Shown here: positions 29,008 to 40,035 of the stretch, in pieces
How the letters are laid out: each line of letters starts with the position of its first letter
How positions within the stretch are numbered: the stretch's first letter is position 1
NCBI RefSeq assembly: GCF_019668465.1
Contig: NZ_AP024828.1
Span: forward strand, 5,270,001 to 5,334,000
Reading direction: 5' to 3'
Source: Mycobacterium senriense
GTDB taxonomy: Bacteria > Actinomycetota > Actinomycetes > Mycobacteriales > Mycobacteriaceae
DNA length: 64,000 bases
The notes under the pieces: model-generated
What the model saw: the letters and a program-made list of their open reading frames with translations, nothing else
Databases searched by the model: none
What the model was told of the DNA's origin: nothing
Made by a program: the position numbers and the translations under genes

Positions 29008-31020
29008 TTAGCCGATGTGCAACGGGTCGATCTGCACCCGGGCCGGCTCATGGGTCTGCCGGGCGCTGAGCACACCGACGCCGCGCCGCAGCGCCGCCGC
29101 CAGCGCCAGGCCCTGCTGACGGGGCACGCGCACCAGCATCCGCGTCACCGGCGCACCGGCCGGAGTTCCGGCCGGGCGGCGCACGCCGGCCGGAAGGTCC
29201 ACCGGCCCAAGCAAATCCGCTTGGAAGGACTCCTGGTCGGACAACCGGGCCTCGTCGAGCAGCGCGGTCACGGCGCCGGCCGTCCCGTCGACGGCGGCCA
29301 TGTGCACGCTGGGCGGCAGGCCGACCTCGGCCCGTGCCGTCACTTCGGCCTCCGCATGCCCCACCGGATCCCAGCGGATCAGCGATTGCACTGTGGGAAG
29401 CGAAGATTCGGCGACCACCATCACCACGCCGCCATCGCCGCGGGCACGCACCAGCGCGGCAGCGGTCATCCACCGCCACAGCGCGTCCTCGGCCGCGCGC
29501 AGGTCTTGGCGGCCCAGCAGCGCCCAGGTGTCCAGCAGCAGCGCCGCGCCATAACCCCCGGACGCCTGCGGCTCGGCACCCGGGGTGGCCACCACCAGTG
29601 CCGGGCCGGCCGCGACCTCGGCCACCACGCCGTCACCCGACGACGTGATCACCGCCGTGCCGGGAAACGCGCGGCCGAGTTCTTCGGCGGTGCGGCGCGC
29701 CCCGACGACGACGGCCCGCACCGCGTCCGACCCGCAGCGCGCGCACCGGCGCGTCGGGTCGACGCGGCCGCACCAGCGGCACAGCAGCGCCGCGCCGCCC
29801 TCCTGCAACGACAGCGGGCCCGTGCAGTGCCGGCACCGGGCGATCGCGCGGCACCGCGCGCAGGCCAGCGACGGGAGGTACCCCCGTCGCGGCACCTGCA
29901 CCAGCACCGGCGCCCCGGCCTGCAGCGCCGAACGGGCGGCGCGCAGCGCGATGGACGGGATGCGCGCCGTACGCGCCGCCGGGTCCCGCTCGTCGGCGTA
30001 GCCGGTGTCGTCCAGGGCGATCACCCGCGGCGTGCGGGCCCGCACCACCGGCCGCGCCGCGACGATGTCGTGGGCCCAGCCGCTGCGCACCAGCGCGTGG
30101 GCTTCGGCGGTACGCGCGTAGCCGCCGATCAGGGCCGCGCACCGGGCCTGATGCGCGCGCAGCATCGCCACCTCGCGGGCGTGCGGGTACGGCGCCCGCG
30201 GCTCGGCCAGGCTGTCATCGGCGTCGGCCCACACCATGACCAGCCCGAGATCGCTCAGCGGCGCGAACACCGCACTGCGCGTGCCGATCACCAACCGCGC
30301 GGAGCCGCGCAGCGCGGCCAGCCAGCGCCGGTACCGGGCCGCCGGCCCCAGGCCGGCCGACAGGGCCACCACGCTGCCCTCGTCGATCCGCGCCGTCGCG
30401 GCCTGCCACAGCGCGTCTAGGTCGCGCTGGTCGGGAACGATCGCCAGCACCGAGCGGCCGGTGCGCACCGTTTGCGCGGCGGCCTCGGTGAACCGGTCCG
30501 TCCAGGACTCGCCCGGCAGCGCCTGCCAGACGGCCCGGGCGGCCCGCGATTCGGCCAGCGCGGCCAGGAACTGTGCGCCCCGGCCGTAACCGTCCCAGCC
30601 CGACGGGTCGACGGGCTCCGGGACCGCCGCATCGCGGCTGACCAGGGCTTCCCGTTCCACCCGGGCGTGCCGGGCCGGCACGGCCAGGCGCAACACGTCG
30701 GGCCGGGTGCCGGCGTAGTGCGCGGCCACCGCGTCGACCAGCCGGCGGATCTCCGGGGTGAGCACCGGCTCGGCCGACACGACGCGATCCAGCCAGCCCA
30801 GCTTTCCGGAATGGTCGGTGTCGTTGCGGCGCTCCAGCACGAAGCCGTCGACCAGCCGCCCGTGGAAGCGCACCCGCACCCGCACCCCGGGCTGGGCGTC
30901 ATCGGACTGCTCGGCCGACACCAGGTAGTCGAACTCCCGATCCAGATGCGGCACCGACAGCATCGGCAGCACCCGGGCGATGGGCTCCACCTCGACGGGC
31001 GTGCGCGCGCTCGGACTCAC
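29008..31020 (-). CDS. priA: PriA-like primosomal protein with degenerate helicase motifs
   Basis: A 670-residue PriA homologue (Rv1402). The N-terminal 3' DNA-binding domain (RVLPMLSVPHLDREFDYLV, GVRVRVRFHGRLVDGFVL) and the eight-cysteine zinc module (CARC, CRHC, CRWC, CARC within about residues 395-445) are intact. The helicase core is not: the Walker A position reads LPGESWTDRFTEAA, without a GKT/S, and the DEAH position reads WADADDSLAEP. The protein probably recognises stalled forks and loads partners but does not hydrolyse ATP. This appears common to actinobacteria. GTG start at 31020. Confidence 0.9.
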   Translation of the reverse strand: MSPSARTPVEVEPIARVLPMLSVPHLDREFDYLVSAEQSDDAQPGVRVRVRFHGRLVDGFVLERRNDTDHSGKLGWLDRVVSAEPVLTPEIRRLVDAVAAHYAGTRPDVLRLAVPARHARVEREALVSRDAAVPEPVDPSGWDGYGRGAQFLAALAESRAARAVWQALPGESWTDRFTEAAAQTVRTGRSVLAIVPDQRDLDALWQAATARIDEGSVVALSAGLGPAARYRRWLAALRGSARLVIGTRSAVFAPLSDLGLVMVWADADDSLAEPRAPYPHAREVAMLRAHQARCAALIGGYARTAEAHALVRSGWAHDIVAARPVVRARTPRVIALDDTGYADERDPAARTARIPSIALRAARSALQAGAPVLVQVPRRGYLPSLACARCRAIARCRHCTGPLSLQEGGAALLCRWCGRVDPTRRCARCGSDAVRAVVVGARRTAEELGRAFPGTAVITSSGDGVVAEVAAGPALVVATPGAEPQASGGYGAALLLDTWALLGRQDLRAAEDALWRWMTAAALVRARGDGGVVMVVAESSLPTVQSLIRWDPVGHAEAEVTARAEVGLPPSVHMAAVDGTAGAVTALLDEARLSDQESFQADLLGPVDLPAGVRRPAGTPAGAPVTRMLVRVPRQQGLALAAALRRGVGVLSARQTHEPARVQIDPLHIG

Positions 31021-31099
31021 CGCGTCCCCGGGCCGCGAATCATGTTGTCATCCAATGTGTTAACCGTCCGGTCCGCAGCGTACCGGGCAGGGGCGACAA

Positions 31100-31861
31100 T
31101 CAGCCCTCGGCGGGCGCCGGGGCGTCCCCGGCGGCGTCGGCGGGAAGCTCGCGGCCGAAGAAGAACCCGGCCGTGATCAGGATCTGGGCCGCCGCATACG
31201 ACCACCAGATCGGCACCGCCAGCGCCTCATTGCCCAGGATGAAGCGTGCGATGGCGATCATCGAGTCCGAGGCCGCGAAACACACCGCCCCCACCGCCGT
31301 CCAGATCGTAGGCAGTTTCGCCAGCAGGGCCGTGCACACCATCGCGGTTAGCACCACGATGTAGACCGTCACCGGAAGCGTCAGCTTCTCCGCGCCCAGG
31401 TGCGGCCAGAACCAGGCCAGCAGCGCGATCGACGCGGCACACATCAGGACCACCGCAACGATGCGTGCCGTCGACGGCGGCGCATCCTTCGAGAACGCCG
31501 GCACCAGTGGCAGCAGCGCGGCCAGAAAACACAAGTGCGCCAACAGGAATGCCGCCAGACCCACCACGAAGGACAGCGTCCACCACGGGATCGCCAGCAC
31601 CCAGTCGCCGATGGCCGAGAGCAGCAGCGCCAGCATCAGCCACCGCCGCTCGCGGACGTAGGCGTGCCCGGCCGCGGCCAGCGTCAGCAGCAACGCCATC
31701 GAGGCCTTGAACGCAGGCTGCAGCACCCAGTGCCCGGTCAACTCGATTCCGGGCGGCGAGCGCAGCGCCAGCACGGTCAGGTAGATGCCGTAGCCGAGAG
31801 CCACCCAGCCGGCCACCACCCAGGCGCCGGCCACCAGACGAGGTGCGTACGGTACGTCCAT
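31100..31861 (-). CDS. YhhN/TMEM86-family membrane protein (Rv1401-like)
   Basis: A polytopic membrane protein, up to 253 residues, with about eight hydrophobic segments. The family signatures are [16 protein letters not shown] and [17 protein letters not shown]. YhhN/TMEM86 proteins in animals and some bacteria hydrolyse the vinyl-ether bond of lysoplasmalogen; mycobacterial activity is untested. The ATG at 31861 overlaps the lipI ATG in a shared CATG, so the true start may be one of the GTG codons 11-30 residues downstream, as in the shorter H37Rv protein (about 200 aa). Confidence 0.75.
   Translation of the reverse strand: MDVPYAPRLVAGAWVVAGWVALGYGIYLTVLALRSPPGIELTGHWVLQPAFKASMALLLTLAAAGHAYVRERRWLMLALLLSAIGDWVLAIPWWTLSFVVGLAAFLLAHLCFLAALLPLVPAFSKDAPPSTARIVAVVLMCAASIALLAWFWPHLGAEKLTLPVTVYIVVLTAMVCTALLAKLPTIWTAVGAVCFAASDSMIAIARFILGNEALAVPIWWSYAAAQILITAGFFFGRELPADAAGDAPAPAEG
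31848..31853 (+). promoter_or_regulatory. -10 hexamer TACGGT of lipI
   Basis: Lies 6 nt before the lipI ATG at 31860, predicting a leaderless transcript. It is located within the 5' coding region of the divergent YhhN-like gene. Confidence 0.45.
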
Positions 31862-32834
31862 GCCCAGCTTGGATAACACAGCCGACGAGAAACCCGCTAT
31901 CGACCCCATCCTGCAGAAGGTACTGGATGCGGTTCCCTTTCGGCTATCAACTGAGGACGGAATCGACGCGGCAAGGCAGCGGTTCCGCGACCTGCCGCGC
32001 CGGCCGCTGCATCCCGAGCTGCGGGTCGAGGACCGCACGATTCCCGGGCCCGCGGGCGCCATCGCGATCCGGATCTATTGGCCGCCAAGCCATTCCGAAG
32101 CCCGCTCGGCTGACACCAAGGCGCCCGTCGTGCTGTATTTCCACGGCGGCGGGTTCGTCATCGGCGACCTCGACACCCACGACGGCACGGCCCGTCAGCA
32201 CGCGGTCGGCGCCGACGCGATCGTGGTGTCCGTCGACTACCGACTGGCCCCCGAGCACCCCTACCCCGCCGCGGTCGAAGACGCTTGGGCCGCAACGCTT
32301 TGGGTCGCCGAGAACGTCGCCGGACTGCACGGCGACCCGAACCGGATCGCCCTCGCCGGGGATTCGGCCGGCGGCACCATCTCCGCCGCGGTGGCGCAGC
32401 GGGCGCGGGACAACGCCGCCCCACCGATCGTGTTCCAGCTGCTGTGGTATCCGTCGACCATGTGGGACGCGTCGCTGCCGTCGTTCACCGAGAACGCCAC
32501 CGCACCGATCCTGGACGTCAGGGCCGTCGCGGAGTTCTCTCGTTGGTACGCGGGCGAAGTCGACATGTCGGATCCGCCGTCGGACATGGCGCCGGGTCGG
32601 GCGAAGGATCTGAGCAACCTGGCGCCGGCCTACATCGCCGTCGCCGGATACGACCCGCTGCGCGACGACGGCATCCGCTACGGCGAATTGCTGACCGCCG
32701 CAGGCGTCGACGCCCGGGTGCACAACGCCGAGACGCTGGTACACGGCTACCTGGGCTATGCCGGCGTGGTTCCCGCAGCCACCGCGGCCCTCGAGGGCGG
32801 ACTGGCCGCGCTGCGAACCGCCCTGCACCGGTGA
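31860..32834 (+). CDS. lipI: Esterase LipI (hormone-sensitive lipase family)
   Basis: A 324-residue alpha/beta hydrolase. The oxyanion motif is [12 protein letters not shown] (HGGG at 95-98), the nucleophile is Ser169 in GDSAGG, the acid is likely Asp in YDPLRDD, and the His is in LVHGYLGY. This is the family IV (HSL) arrangement, acting on short acyl esters. Equivalent to Rv1400c. It is followed by its paralogue lipH 22 bp downstream; the two share length and motifs and arose by tandem duplication. Confidence 0.93.
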   Translation: MPSLDNTADEKPAIDPILQKVLDAVPFRLSTEDGIDAARQRFRDLPRRPLHPELRVEDRTIPGPAGAIAIRIYWPPSHSEARSADTKAPVVLYFHGGGFVIGDLDTHDGTARQHAVGADAIVVSVDYRLAPEHPYPAAVEDAWAATLWVAENVAGLHGDPNRIALAGDSAGGTISAAVAQRARDNAAPPIVFQLLWYPSTMWDASLPSFTENATAPILDVRAVAEFSRWYAGEVDMSDPPSDMAPGRAKDLSNLAPAYIAVAGYDPLRDDGIRYGELLTAAGVDARVHNAETLVHGYLGYAGVVPAATAALEGGLAALRTALHR

Positions 32835-32856
32835 CCCTGCGGCGTACGGTGAACGC

Positions 32857-33819
32857 ATGAACGAGCCGACCACCGCCCGGCCCGGGATCGACCCGACGTT
32901 CAAGTCGTTGCTCGACGCCTTCCCGATGACCTTCCGCGAGGCCGACGGTGTCGAGGTCGCCCGCTCGCGGCTCCGGCTGCTCAAAGTGCCGCCGAAAATG
33001 CTGCCGGACCTGCGGATCGAGAACCGCACGATCGCCCACGGCGAGCGCACCGACATCCCGGTGCGCATCTACTGGCCCGACAGCGAGGCGCGCCCGCTGC
33101 CCGTGGTCGTCTTCTACCACGGCGGCGGCTTTTGCCTGGGCGACCTGGACACCCACGACCCGGTCGCCCGCGCGCACGCCGTCGGCGCCGAGGCCATCGT
33201 GGTGTCCGTCGGCTACCGGCTGGCCCCCGAGCATCCGTTCCCGGCCGGCGTGGACGACTGCTGGGCGGCCCTGCAATGGGTCGCCGAGAACGCGGCCGAG
33301 CTCGGCGGCGACCCCGGCAACATCGCCGTGGCCGGCGACTCGGCGGGTGGCAACCTCGCGGCGGTGACGGCGCTGCTGGCCCGCGACAACGGCGGCCCGG
33401 CGCTGCGCTTCCAGTTGCTGTGGTACCCGACGGTCACCGCGGATCAGTCCCTGCCGGCGTACACCGACAACGCCGAGGCGCCGATCCTGAACCGTGAGGT
33501 CATCGACGCGTTCCTGTCCTGGTACGTGCCCGACCTCGATATCACCGACCCGAAGTCGCTGCCGACCACCATGGCCCCCGCGAACGCCGCGGACCTGTCC
33601 GGGCTGGCGCCCGCCTACATCGGCACCGCCGAACATGATCCGCTGCGCGATGACGGGGCCCGCTACGCCGAGCTGCTGGGCGCCGCCGGCGTGCCGGTGG
33701 GGCTGAGCAACGAGCCCACCCTCGTGCACGGATTCGTCAGTTTCGCCCTGGCGATACCCGCCGCCGCGGAGGCCACCGAGCGCGGCCTGACGGCTCTGCA
33801 CAAGGCGCTGCACCCCTAG
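32857..33819 (+). CDS. lipH: Esterase LipH (hormone-sensitive lipase family)
   Basis: A 320-residue paralogue of LipI, equivalent to Rv1399c (Nlh-H), a carboxylesterase preferring short acyl chains. HGGG lies at residues 88-91, Ser162 in GDSAGG, and the catalytic His in LVHGFVSF. ATG at 32857 with the -10 sequence TACGGT (32845-32850) exactly 6 nt upstream, so besides read-through from lipI it seems to have its own leaderless promoter. An in-frame upstream extension overlaps lipI and lacks homology. Confidence 0.93.
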   Translation: MNEPTTARPGIDPTFKSLLDAFPMTFREADGVEVARSRLRLLKVPPKMLPDLRIENRTIAHGERTDIPVRIYWPDSEARPLPVVVFYHGGGFCLGDLDTHDPVARAHAVGAEAIVVSVGYRLAPEHPFPAGVDDCWAALQWVAENAAELGGDPGNIAVAGDSAGGNLAAVTALLARDNGGPALRFQLLWYPTVTADQSLPAYTDNAEAPILNREVIDAFLSWYVPDLDITDPKSLPTTMAPANAADLSGLAPAYIGTAEHDPLRDDGARYAELLGAAGVPVGLSNEPTLVHGFVSFALAIPAAAEATERGLTALHKALHP

Positions 33820-33829
33820 GCAGGCAACG

Positions 33830-35326
33830 ATGGTCCCGAACGAAGACGAAACCCCCGACTATCACACGCTGATCATCGGCGCCGGGTTCTCCGGCATCGG
33901 TGCGGCGATCAACCTGGACAGGGCGGGGCTGCCCGATTACCTGGTGATCGAGGCGGGCGACGGAGTCGGCGGCACCTGGCACTGGAACACCTATCCCGGT
34001 ATCGCCGTGGATATTCCGTCGTTCTCCTACCAGTTCTCCTTCGAGCAGAGCCGGCACTGGTCGCGCACCTACGCGCCCGGCCGTGAGCTCAAGGCCTATG
34101 CCGAACACTGCGCGGACAAATACGGCATCCGTTCCCGAATCCGGTTCAACACCAAGGTGCAAGCCGCCGAGTTCGACGACGAGCGCGGCCTGTGGCGGGT
34201 GCAGACCGACCCGGCGGGTGAGGTCACGGCGAGGTTTTTGGTCAGCGCCTGCGGCGTCCTGACGGTGCCCAATCTGCCCGATATCGACGGCGTCGACTCG
34301 TTCGGCGGCATCACCATGCACACCGCGCGGTGGGACCACAACCAGGATCTGCGCGGCAAGCGCGTCGCGGTGATCGGCACCGGCGCTTCGGCCGTGCAGG
34401 TGATTCCCGAGATTGCGCCAATCGTGTCGTCGCTCACCGTATTTCAGCGCACCCCTATCTGGTGCTTCCCCAAGCTCGACGTCCCGCTGCCCGCGCCCGC
34501 GCGTTGGGCGATGCGAATTCCCGGCGGCAAGTTCCTGCAGCGCCTGCTCAGCCAGGCCTACGTGGAGCTCACCTTCCCCATCTCGGCGCACTACTTCACG
34601 GTCCTCCCGCTGGCCAAGAGGATGGCCTCGTTGGGGAAATCGTATCTGCGGCAACAGGTTCGGGATCCGGTGGTGCGCGAGCAGCTCACCCCGCAGTACG
34701 CCGTCGGCTGCAAACGCCCCGGCTTCCACAACGGCTACCTCGCCACATTCAACCGCGACAACGTCCGGCTGGTCACCGAACCGATCGACAAGATCACGCC
34801 CGACGCGGTGGCCACCACCGACGGTGAGAACCACGAGATCGACGTGCTGATCCTGGCGACCGGTTTCAAGGTGATGGACCCCGACAACGTGCCGACCTTC
34901 GCCGTGACCGGGAGCGGCGGAAAATCGTTGAGCCGCTTCTGGGACGAGCACCGGCTGCAGGCCTACGAGGGCGTCACCGTGCCGGGATTTCCCAACCTGT
35001 TCACCGTGTTCGGCCCGTACGGTTACGTCGGCTCTTCGTATTTCGCGCTGATCGAGGCGCAAACGCATCACATCGTGCGCTGCCTCAAGCGGGCCAAGCG
35101 CATCGGTTCGACCCGCGTCGAGGTGAGCCAGGAGGCCAACGACCGCTACTTCGCCGAGATGATGCGCCGGCGGCCGCGGCAGATCTTCTGGCAGGACAGC
35201 TGCCGGCTTGCCAACAGCTACTACTTCGACAAGAACGGTGACGTTCCGCTGCGGCCGGGCACCACCCCGGAGGTGTACTGGCGCAGCCGGAGATTCAACC
35301 TGGACGACTACCGGTTCACCCGCTAG
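33830..35326 (+). CDS. Flavin-containing Baeyer-Villiger-type monooxygenase (Rv1393c-like)
   Basis: A 498-residue class B flavoprotein monooxygenase. The FAD Rossmann motif is GAGFSGIG at residues 17-24, the fingerprint FGGITMHTARWDH places F158, H164 and W168 in the BVMO pattern, and the NADPH motif is GTGASA near 183. The family inserts oxygen next to a ketone or oxidises sulfur or nitrogen. It starts 10 bp after lipH. In H37Rv the vapBC10, PE_PGRS25 and cyp132 genes lie between the lip pair and this gene; here the block is compact. Substrate unknown. Confidence 0.88.
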   Translation: MVPNEDETPDYHTLIIGAGFSGIGAAINLDRAGLPDYLVIEAGDGVGGTWHWNTYPGIAVDIPSFSYQFSFEQSRHWSRTYAPGRELKAYAEHCADKYGIRSRIRFNTKVQAAEFDDERGLWRVQTDPAGEVTARFLVSACGVLTVPNLPDIDGVDSFGGITMHTARWDHNQDLRGKRVAVIGTGASAVQVIPEIAPIVSSLTVFQRTPIWCFPKLDVPLPAPARWAMRIPGGKFLQRLLSQAYVELTFPISAHYFTVLPLAKRMASLGKSYLRQQVRDPVVREQLTPQYAVGCKRPGFHNGYLATFNRDNVRLVTEPIDKITPDAVATTDGENHEIDVLILATGFKVMDPDNVPTFAVTGSGGKSLSRFWDEHRLQAYEGVTVPGFPNLFTVFGPYGYVGSSYFALIEAQTHHIVRCLKRAKRIGSTRVEVSQEANDRYFAEMMRRRPRQIFWQDSCRLANSYYFDKNGDVPLRPGTTPEVYWRSRRFNLDDYRFTR

Positions 35327-35342
35327 CGGCTACGCTGCACAC

Positions 35343-35902
35343 GTGGCGAAGGAATTCGAGAGCATCGACACGTCGCTTCGCGACTTCATCCGGAAGCAGG
35401 CCGTATTCTTCGTCGCCACCGCCCCGTCCGACGGTGGGCGGATCAACCTGTCCCCCAAGGGGTATCGCGACACGTTCGCGGTGCTCGACGAGCACACCGT
35501 CGCCTACCTGGATCTGTTCGGCAGCGGCGTGGAAACCATCGCCCATCTGCGCGACAACGGCCGGATCACCATCATGTTCTGCTCGTTCACCCGCAACTCG
35601 CGGATCCTGCGGCTGTTCGGCACCGGACGGGTGATCCGCCCGGACCACACCGAATTCGCCGAGCTGATGCGGCATTTCGGCGACCAGCGCGCGGGGGTCC
35701 GCGCCATCATCGTGGTCGACGTGGAGCGGATCGCCGACGCCTGCGGATTCGCGGTGCCCTACTACGAGCTCGTCGACGAACGGCCGGTGCTAGACGCCAC
35801 CCATCGCAAGGCCACCGACGAACAGTACGGCCGGCTGGTCGGTCGGAACCGGCGCAGCATCGACGGACTCCCCGCGCTGGACGCGGATCACCCCCTGCCG
35901 CG

Positions 35903-35906
<4 letters not shown>
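35343..35906 (+). CDS. Pyridoxamine 5'-phosphate oxidase-like flavin protein
   Basis: A 187-residue split-barrel protein of the PPOX superfamily, which in mycobacteria includes FMN- and F420-binding members. Characteristic are [52 protein letters not shown] and [14 protein letters not shown] start at 35343, 16 bp after the monooxygenase stop, with TACGCT 6 nt upstream. Earlier in-frame ATGs fall inside the monooxygenase gene. Its stop codon overlaps that of metK. Substrate and cofactor cannot be fixed from sequence. Confidence 0.82.
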
Positions 35907-37114
<1,208 letters not shown>

Positions 37115-37147
37115 AATGACAATCCTTCCAATTAGTTAGTTAGCCGA

Positions 37148-37153
37148 ATTATA
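37148..37153 (-). promoter_or_regulatory. Consensus -10 hexamer TATAAT upstream of metK
   Basis: A perfect TATAAT on the minus strand, 33 bp before the metK GTG, in an otherwise GC-rich genome. No good -35 is visible at 16-18 bp. No SAM riboswitch-like fold is apparent in the short leader. Confidence 0.5.
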
Positions 37154-37210
37154 TCGGTTGGCGTCGGCCCGGCCAGCACCTCCCCCGGTGCCGAGAAGAA
37201 CTCGACCGCT

Positions 37211-38476
37211 CTATCCGCCGTCCCCGTGCAGGAACGCGGCGATCGCATCCACGATACGACTGGCCATCAATGTCTTGGAGCCGTGCTGCAGCGCCGACTC
37301 GGTACCGTCGGCCGCCAGCAGCCAGCCGTCGTTGCTGTCCACCTCGAAGGCCCGGCCGTCACCCACCGCGTTGACGACCAACAGGTCGCAGCCCTTGTTG
37401 CGCAGCTTCGCCCGGGCGTGAAACAGCACGTCCCCGTTGGCGTCGCCGGTCTCGGCGGCGAATCCCACGATGGCACGCATGTTGGGCAGCTCGCCGTTGC
37501 TCCGCGCGCGTACCGCACCCGCCAGCACGTCGTCGTTGCGGACCAACTCGATCGTGGGCGGCTGGTCTTGCTCCTTCGGGCCCTTTTTGATCTTGGCGGC
37601 CGCAACCCGGGCCGGCCGGAAGTCGGCGACGGCGGCGGCCATCACCAGCACGTCCGCCTCGGCCGCGTGCTTGGCGACGGCGTCGCCCAGTTGCTCGGCG
37701 GAGCTGACGTGGACCACCTCGACGCCGGCGGGGTCGATCAGCCCGGCGGTGTGCCCGGCGATCAGCGTGACCTCGGCGCCGCGCTGGGCGGCCACCCGCG
37801 CCACCGCATAGCCCTGCTTGCCGGAGCTGCGGTTGCCGATGAAGCGCACCGGGTCGACCGGTTCACGCGTGCCCCCGGCCGTCACCAGCACCTTGCAGCC
37901 GGCGAGGTCGTAGGGCAGCGCGTCGTGGCGTTCCAGCAGCAGATGAGCCAGCGTGGTGATCTCCTCGGCCTCCGGTAGCCGGCCCGAGCCGCTGTCCGTC
38001 CCGGTGAGCCGGCCGGCGGCGGGTTCGAGCACCACCGCCCCCCGGCGGCGCAGCGTGGCGACGTTGTCGACGGTGGCCGGGTGCAACCACATCTCGGTGT
38101 GCATCGCCGGCGCGAACAGCACCGGACAGCGCGCGGTCAGCAGGGTGGCGGTCAGCAGATCGTCGGCCCGGCCGTGTACGGCGCGGGCCAGCAGGTCCGC
38201 GGTGGCCGGCGCAACCACGACCAGGTCGGCCTGCTTGCCCAGCTGGACGTGCGGAACCTCCGGCACGTCGTCGAAGACGCCGGTGCGCACCGGCTGGCCG
38301 GAGAGCGCCTCGAAGGTGGCGGCCCCGACAAAACGCAGCGCGGACTCGGTCGGGATGACGCGGACCGAATGACCGGCCTCGGCGAGCTGACGAACGACGG
38401 TGCACGCCTTATAGGCGGCGATACCGCCGGAGACGCCGACGATTACTCTCTTCGCGACCCGATCGCGGTTGTCCAC
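37211..38476 (-). CDS. coaBC: Bifunctional phosphopantothenoylcysteine decarboxylase/synthetase
   Basis: A 421-residue coenzyme A enzyme (Rv1391, Dfp). The N-terminal flavodoxin-like CoaC domain has VGVSGGIAAYKA, the catalytic His in VPHVQLGKQADL and the substrate loop PAMHTEMW. The C-terminal CoaB domain has VTAGGTREPVDPVRFIGNRSSGKQGYA and VMAAAVADFRPA, with the lysine-rich AAAKIKKGP clamp. GTG start at 38476, 21 bp after rpoZ. Confidence 0.96.
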   Translation of the reverse strand: MDNRDRVAKRVIVGVSGGIAAYKACTVVRQLAEAGHSVRVIPTESALRFVGAATFEALSGQPVRTGVFDDVPEVPHVQLGKQADLVVVAPATADLLARAVHGRADDLLTATLLTARCPVLFAPAMHTEMWLHPATVDNVATLRRRGAVVLEPAAGRLTGTDSGSGRLPEAEEITTLAHLLLERHDALPYDLAGCKVLVTAGGTREPVDPVRFIGNRSSGKQGYAVARVAAQRGAEVTLIAGHTAGLIDPAGVEVVHVSSAEQLGDAVAKHAAEADVLVMAAAVADFRPARVAAAKIKKGPKEQDQPPTIELVRNDDVLAGAVRARSNGELPNMRAIVGFAAETGDANGDVLFHARAKLRNKGCDLLVVNAVGDGRAFEVDSNDGWLLAADGTESALQHGSKTLMASRIVDAIAAFLHGDGG

Positions 38477-38497
38477 AGCGCGCCCGGCCCGGCCCTG

Positions 38498-38824
<327 letters not shown>

Positions 38825-38899
38825 TTAGGTCAATCTCCTGGCGGATTGGAGCGGCTCTTGAACTGGAAAGCCGCTGAAAGAAGCTGAAAATCTCGGTGG

Positions 38900-39559
38900 T
38901 CAATCTTGCTGGGATGCGGTCTGGCCAGACGGGTCATGCCGGCCCGGCGCAGTTCCCACCAGCAAGGATACCAATTCGGAGCACGCTGACTCCAATTCGC
39001 TGTTCACGACCACCCGGTCGAAGTCATTTTGGGCCGCCATTTCGATGCGGGCGGTCTCCAGCCGCCGCCGCATGACCTCCGGCGTCTCGGTGCCGCGGCC
39101 GACGAGCCTGGCCCTGAGGTCCTCCCAGCTGGGCGGCGCCAGAAAGACCGCGAGGGCCTCGGGCATCGCCTTCTTGACGGCCCGGGCCCCGGCCAGATCG
39201 ACCTCGATCAGCACCGGAAATCCGCGGGCCGTGGCGGCCCGGACCGGCTCGGCCAGGGTCCCGGATCGGTGCAGTCCCGAGTGGATTTCGGCCCACTCCA
39301 GCAGCGCCCCCGCGTCGATGAGCTGCTGAAAGCGGGCCGGGGTGACGAAGTGGTAATCGACGCCGTCGACCTCGCCCGGCCGCGGCGCCCGCGTCGTGGC
39401 CGAGACGCTGAAATGCAGGTCCGGGACCCGCTCCCGCAGGCATCGGACCACAGTCGACTTGCCGACCGCGGAGGGACCGGACAGCACGACCACACGTCCG
39501 TTACCTGGTGGTTCAGGACGTGTGCCGTGCTGGACGTCCGGTCCCCCGCCGGCGCTCAC
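38900..39559 (-). CDS. gmk: Guanylate kinase
   Basis: A 219-residue kinase converting GMP to GDP. The P-loop is [16 protein letters not shown]-binding residues lie in [22 protein letters not shown]; the lid region is [16 protein letters not shown]. The GTG at 39559 (MSAGGGPDV) has AAGGAG 7 nt upstream and matches the Rv1389 start better than an earlier in-frame codon near mihF. Confidence 0.95.
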   Translation of the reverse strand: MSAGGGPDVQHGTRPEPPGNGRVVVLSGPSAVGKSTVVRCLRERVPDLHFSVSATTRAPRPGEVDGVDYHFVTPARFQQLIDAGALLEWAEIHSGLHRSGTLAEPVRAATARGFPVLIEVDLAGARAVKKAMPEALAVFLAPPSWEDLRARLVGRGTETPEVMRRRLETARIEMAAQNDFDRVVVNSELESACSELVSLLVGTAPGRHDPSGQTASQQD

Positions 39560-39593
39560 AGGCGCTCCTTGGGCCGGTGCGCCCACGGCTCGG

Positions 39594-39908
39594 TTAGGAG
39601 CCGAACTTTTCCAGCAGGGCCTTGCGCTGACGATCGCCGAGACCACGCAGACGGCGGGTCGGGGCGATTTCCAGCTCAGTCATGATCTCCTGCGCCTTGA
39701 CCTTGCCCACCTTGGGCAACGCTTCGAGAAGCGCGGAAACCTTCATCTTGCCCAGGACTTCATCGGTCTCGGCGTCCTTGAGGACCTGGGTCAGGTTGGT
39801 GCCGCCACGCTTCAGGCGGTCCTTGAGCTCTGCTCGCGCTCGACGTGCGGCAGCCGCCTTCTCCAACGCGGCCGCGCGCTGCTCGTCGGTCAACTGGGGA
39901 AGGGCCAC
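39594..39908 (-). CDS. mihF: Mycobacterial integration host factor
   Basis: A 104-residue nucleoid protein (Rv1388 core) that binds and bends DNA and is needed for L5 phage integration in mycobacteria. Basic helices ([22 protein letters not shown]) precede the H2TH DNA-binding unit ([22 protein letters not shown]) and a basic end ([20 protein letters not shown]). The GTG at 39908 with GGAGG about 6 nt upstream gives the short, experimentally supported form of the family. Confidence 0.94.
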   Translation of the reverse strand: MALPQLTDEQRAAALEKAAAARRARAELKDRLKRGGTNLTQVLKDAETDEVLGKMKVSALLEALPKVGKVKAQEIMTELEIAPTRRLRGLGDRQRKALLEKFGS

Positions 39909-40016
39909 GATTCCTCCGTATCTGATCAATCAATTTCAATCGATCTCATTTTGTCTCGCCGGTACTTCTGCCAGCGCAGACGACCGTACTCAGGCCTTCT
40001 GACGAAATCTAACCCG

Positions 40017-40035
40017 GCCCCCTGCTAAAGGGGGC
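40017..40035. repeat. Hairpin GCCCCC-TGCTAAA-GGGGGC
   Basis: Perfect 6-bp all-GC stem with a 7-nt loop about 110 bp upstream of mihF. It has no T tract; it could terminate transcription entering from either side or be a protein site. Confidence 0.35.

Noticed and set aside
37115..37210. SAM riboswitch upstream of metK
   Set aside because: The leader is too short and has no SAM-I-like stem arrangement; only a TATAAT and an SD are visible.
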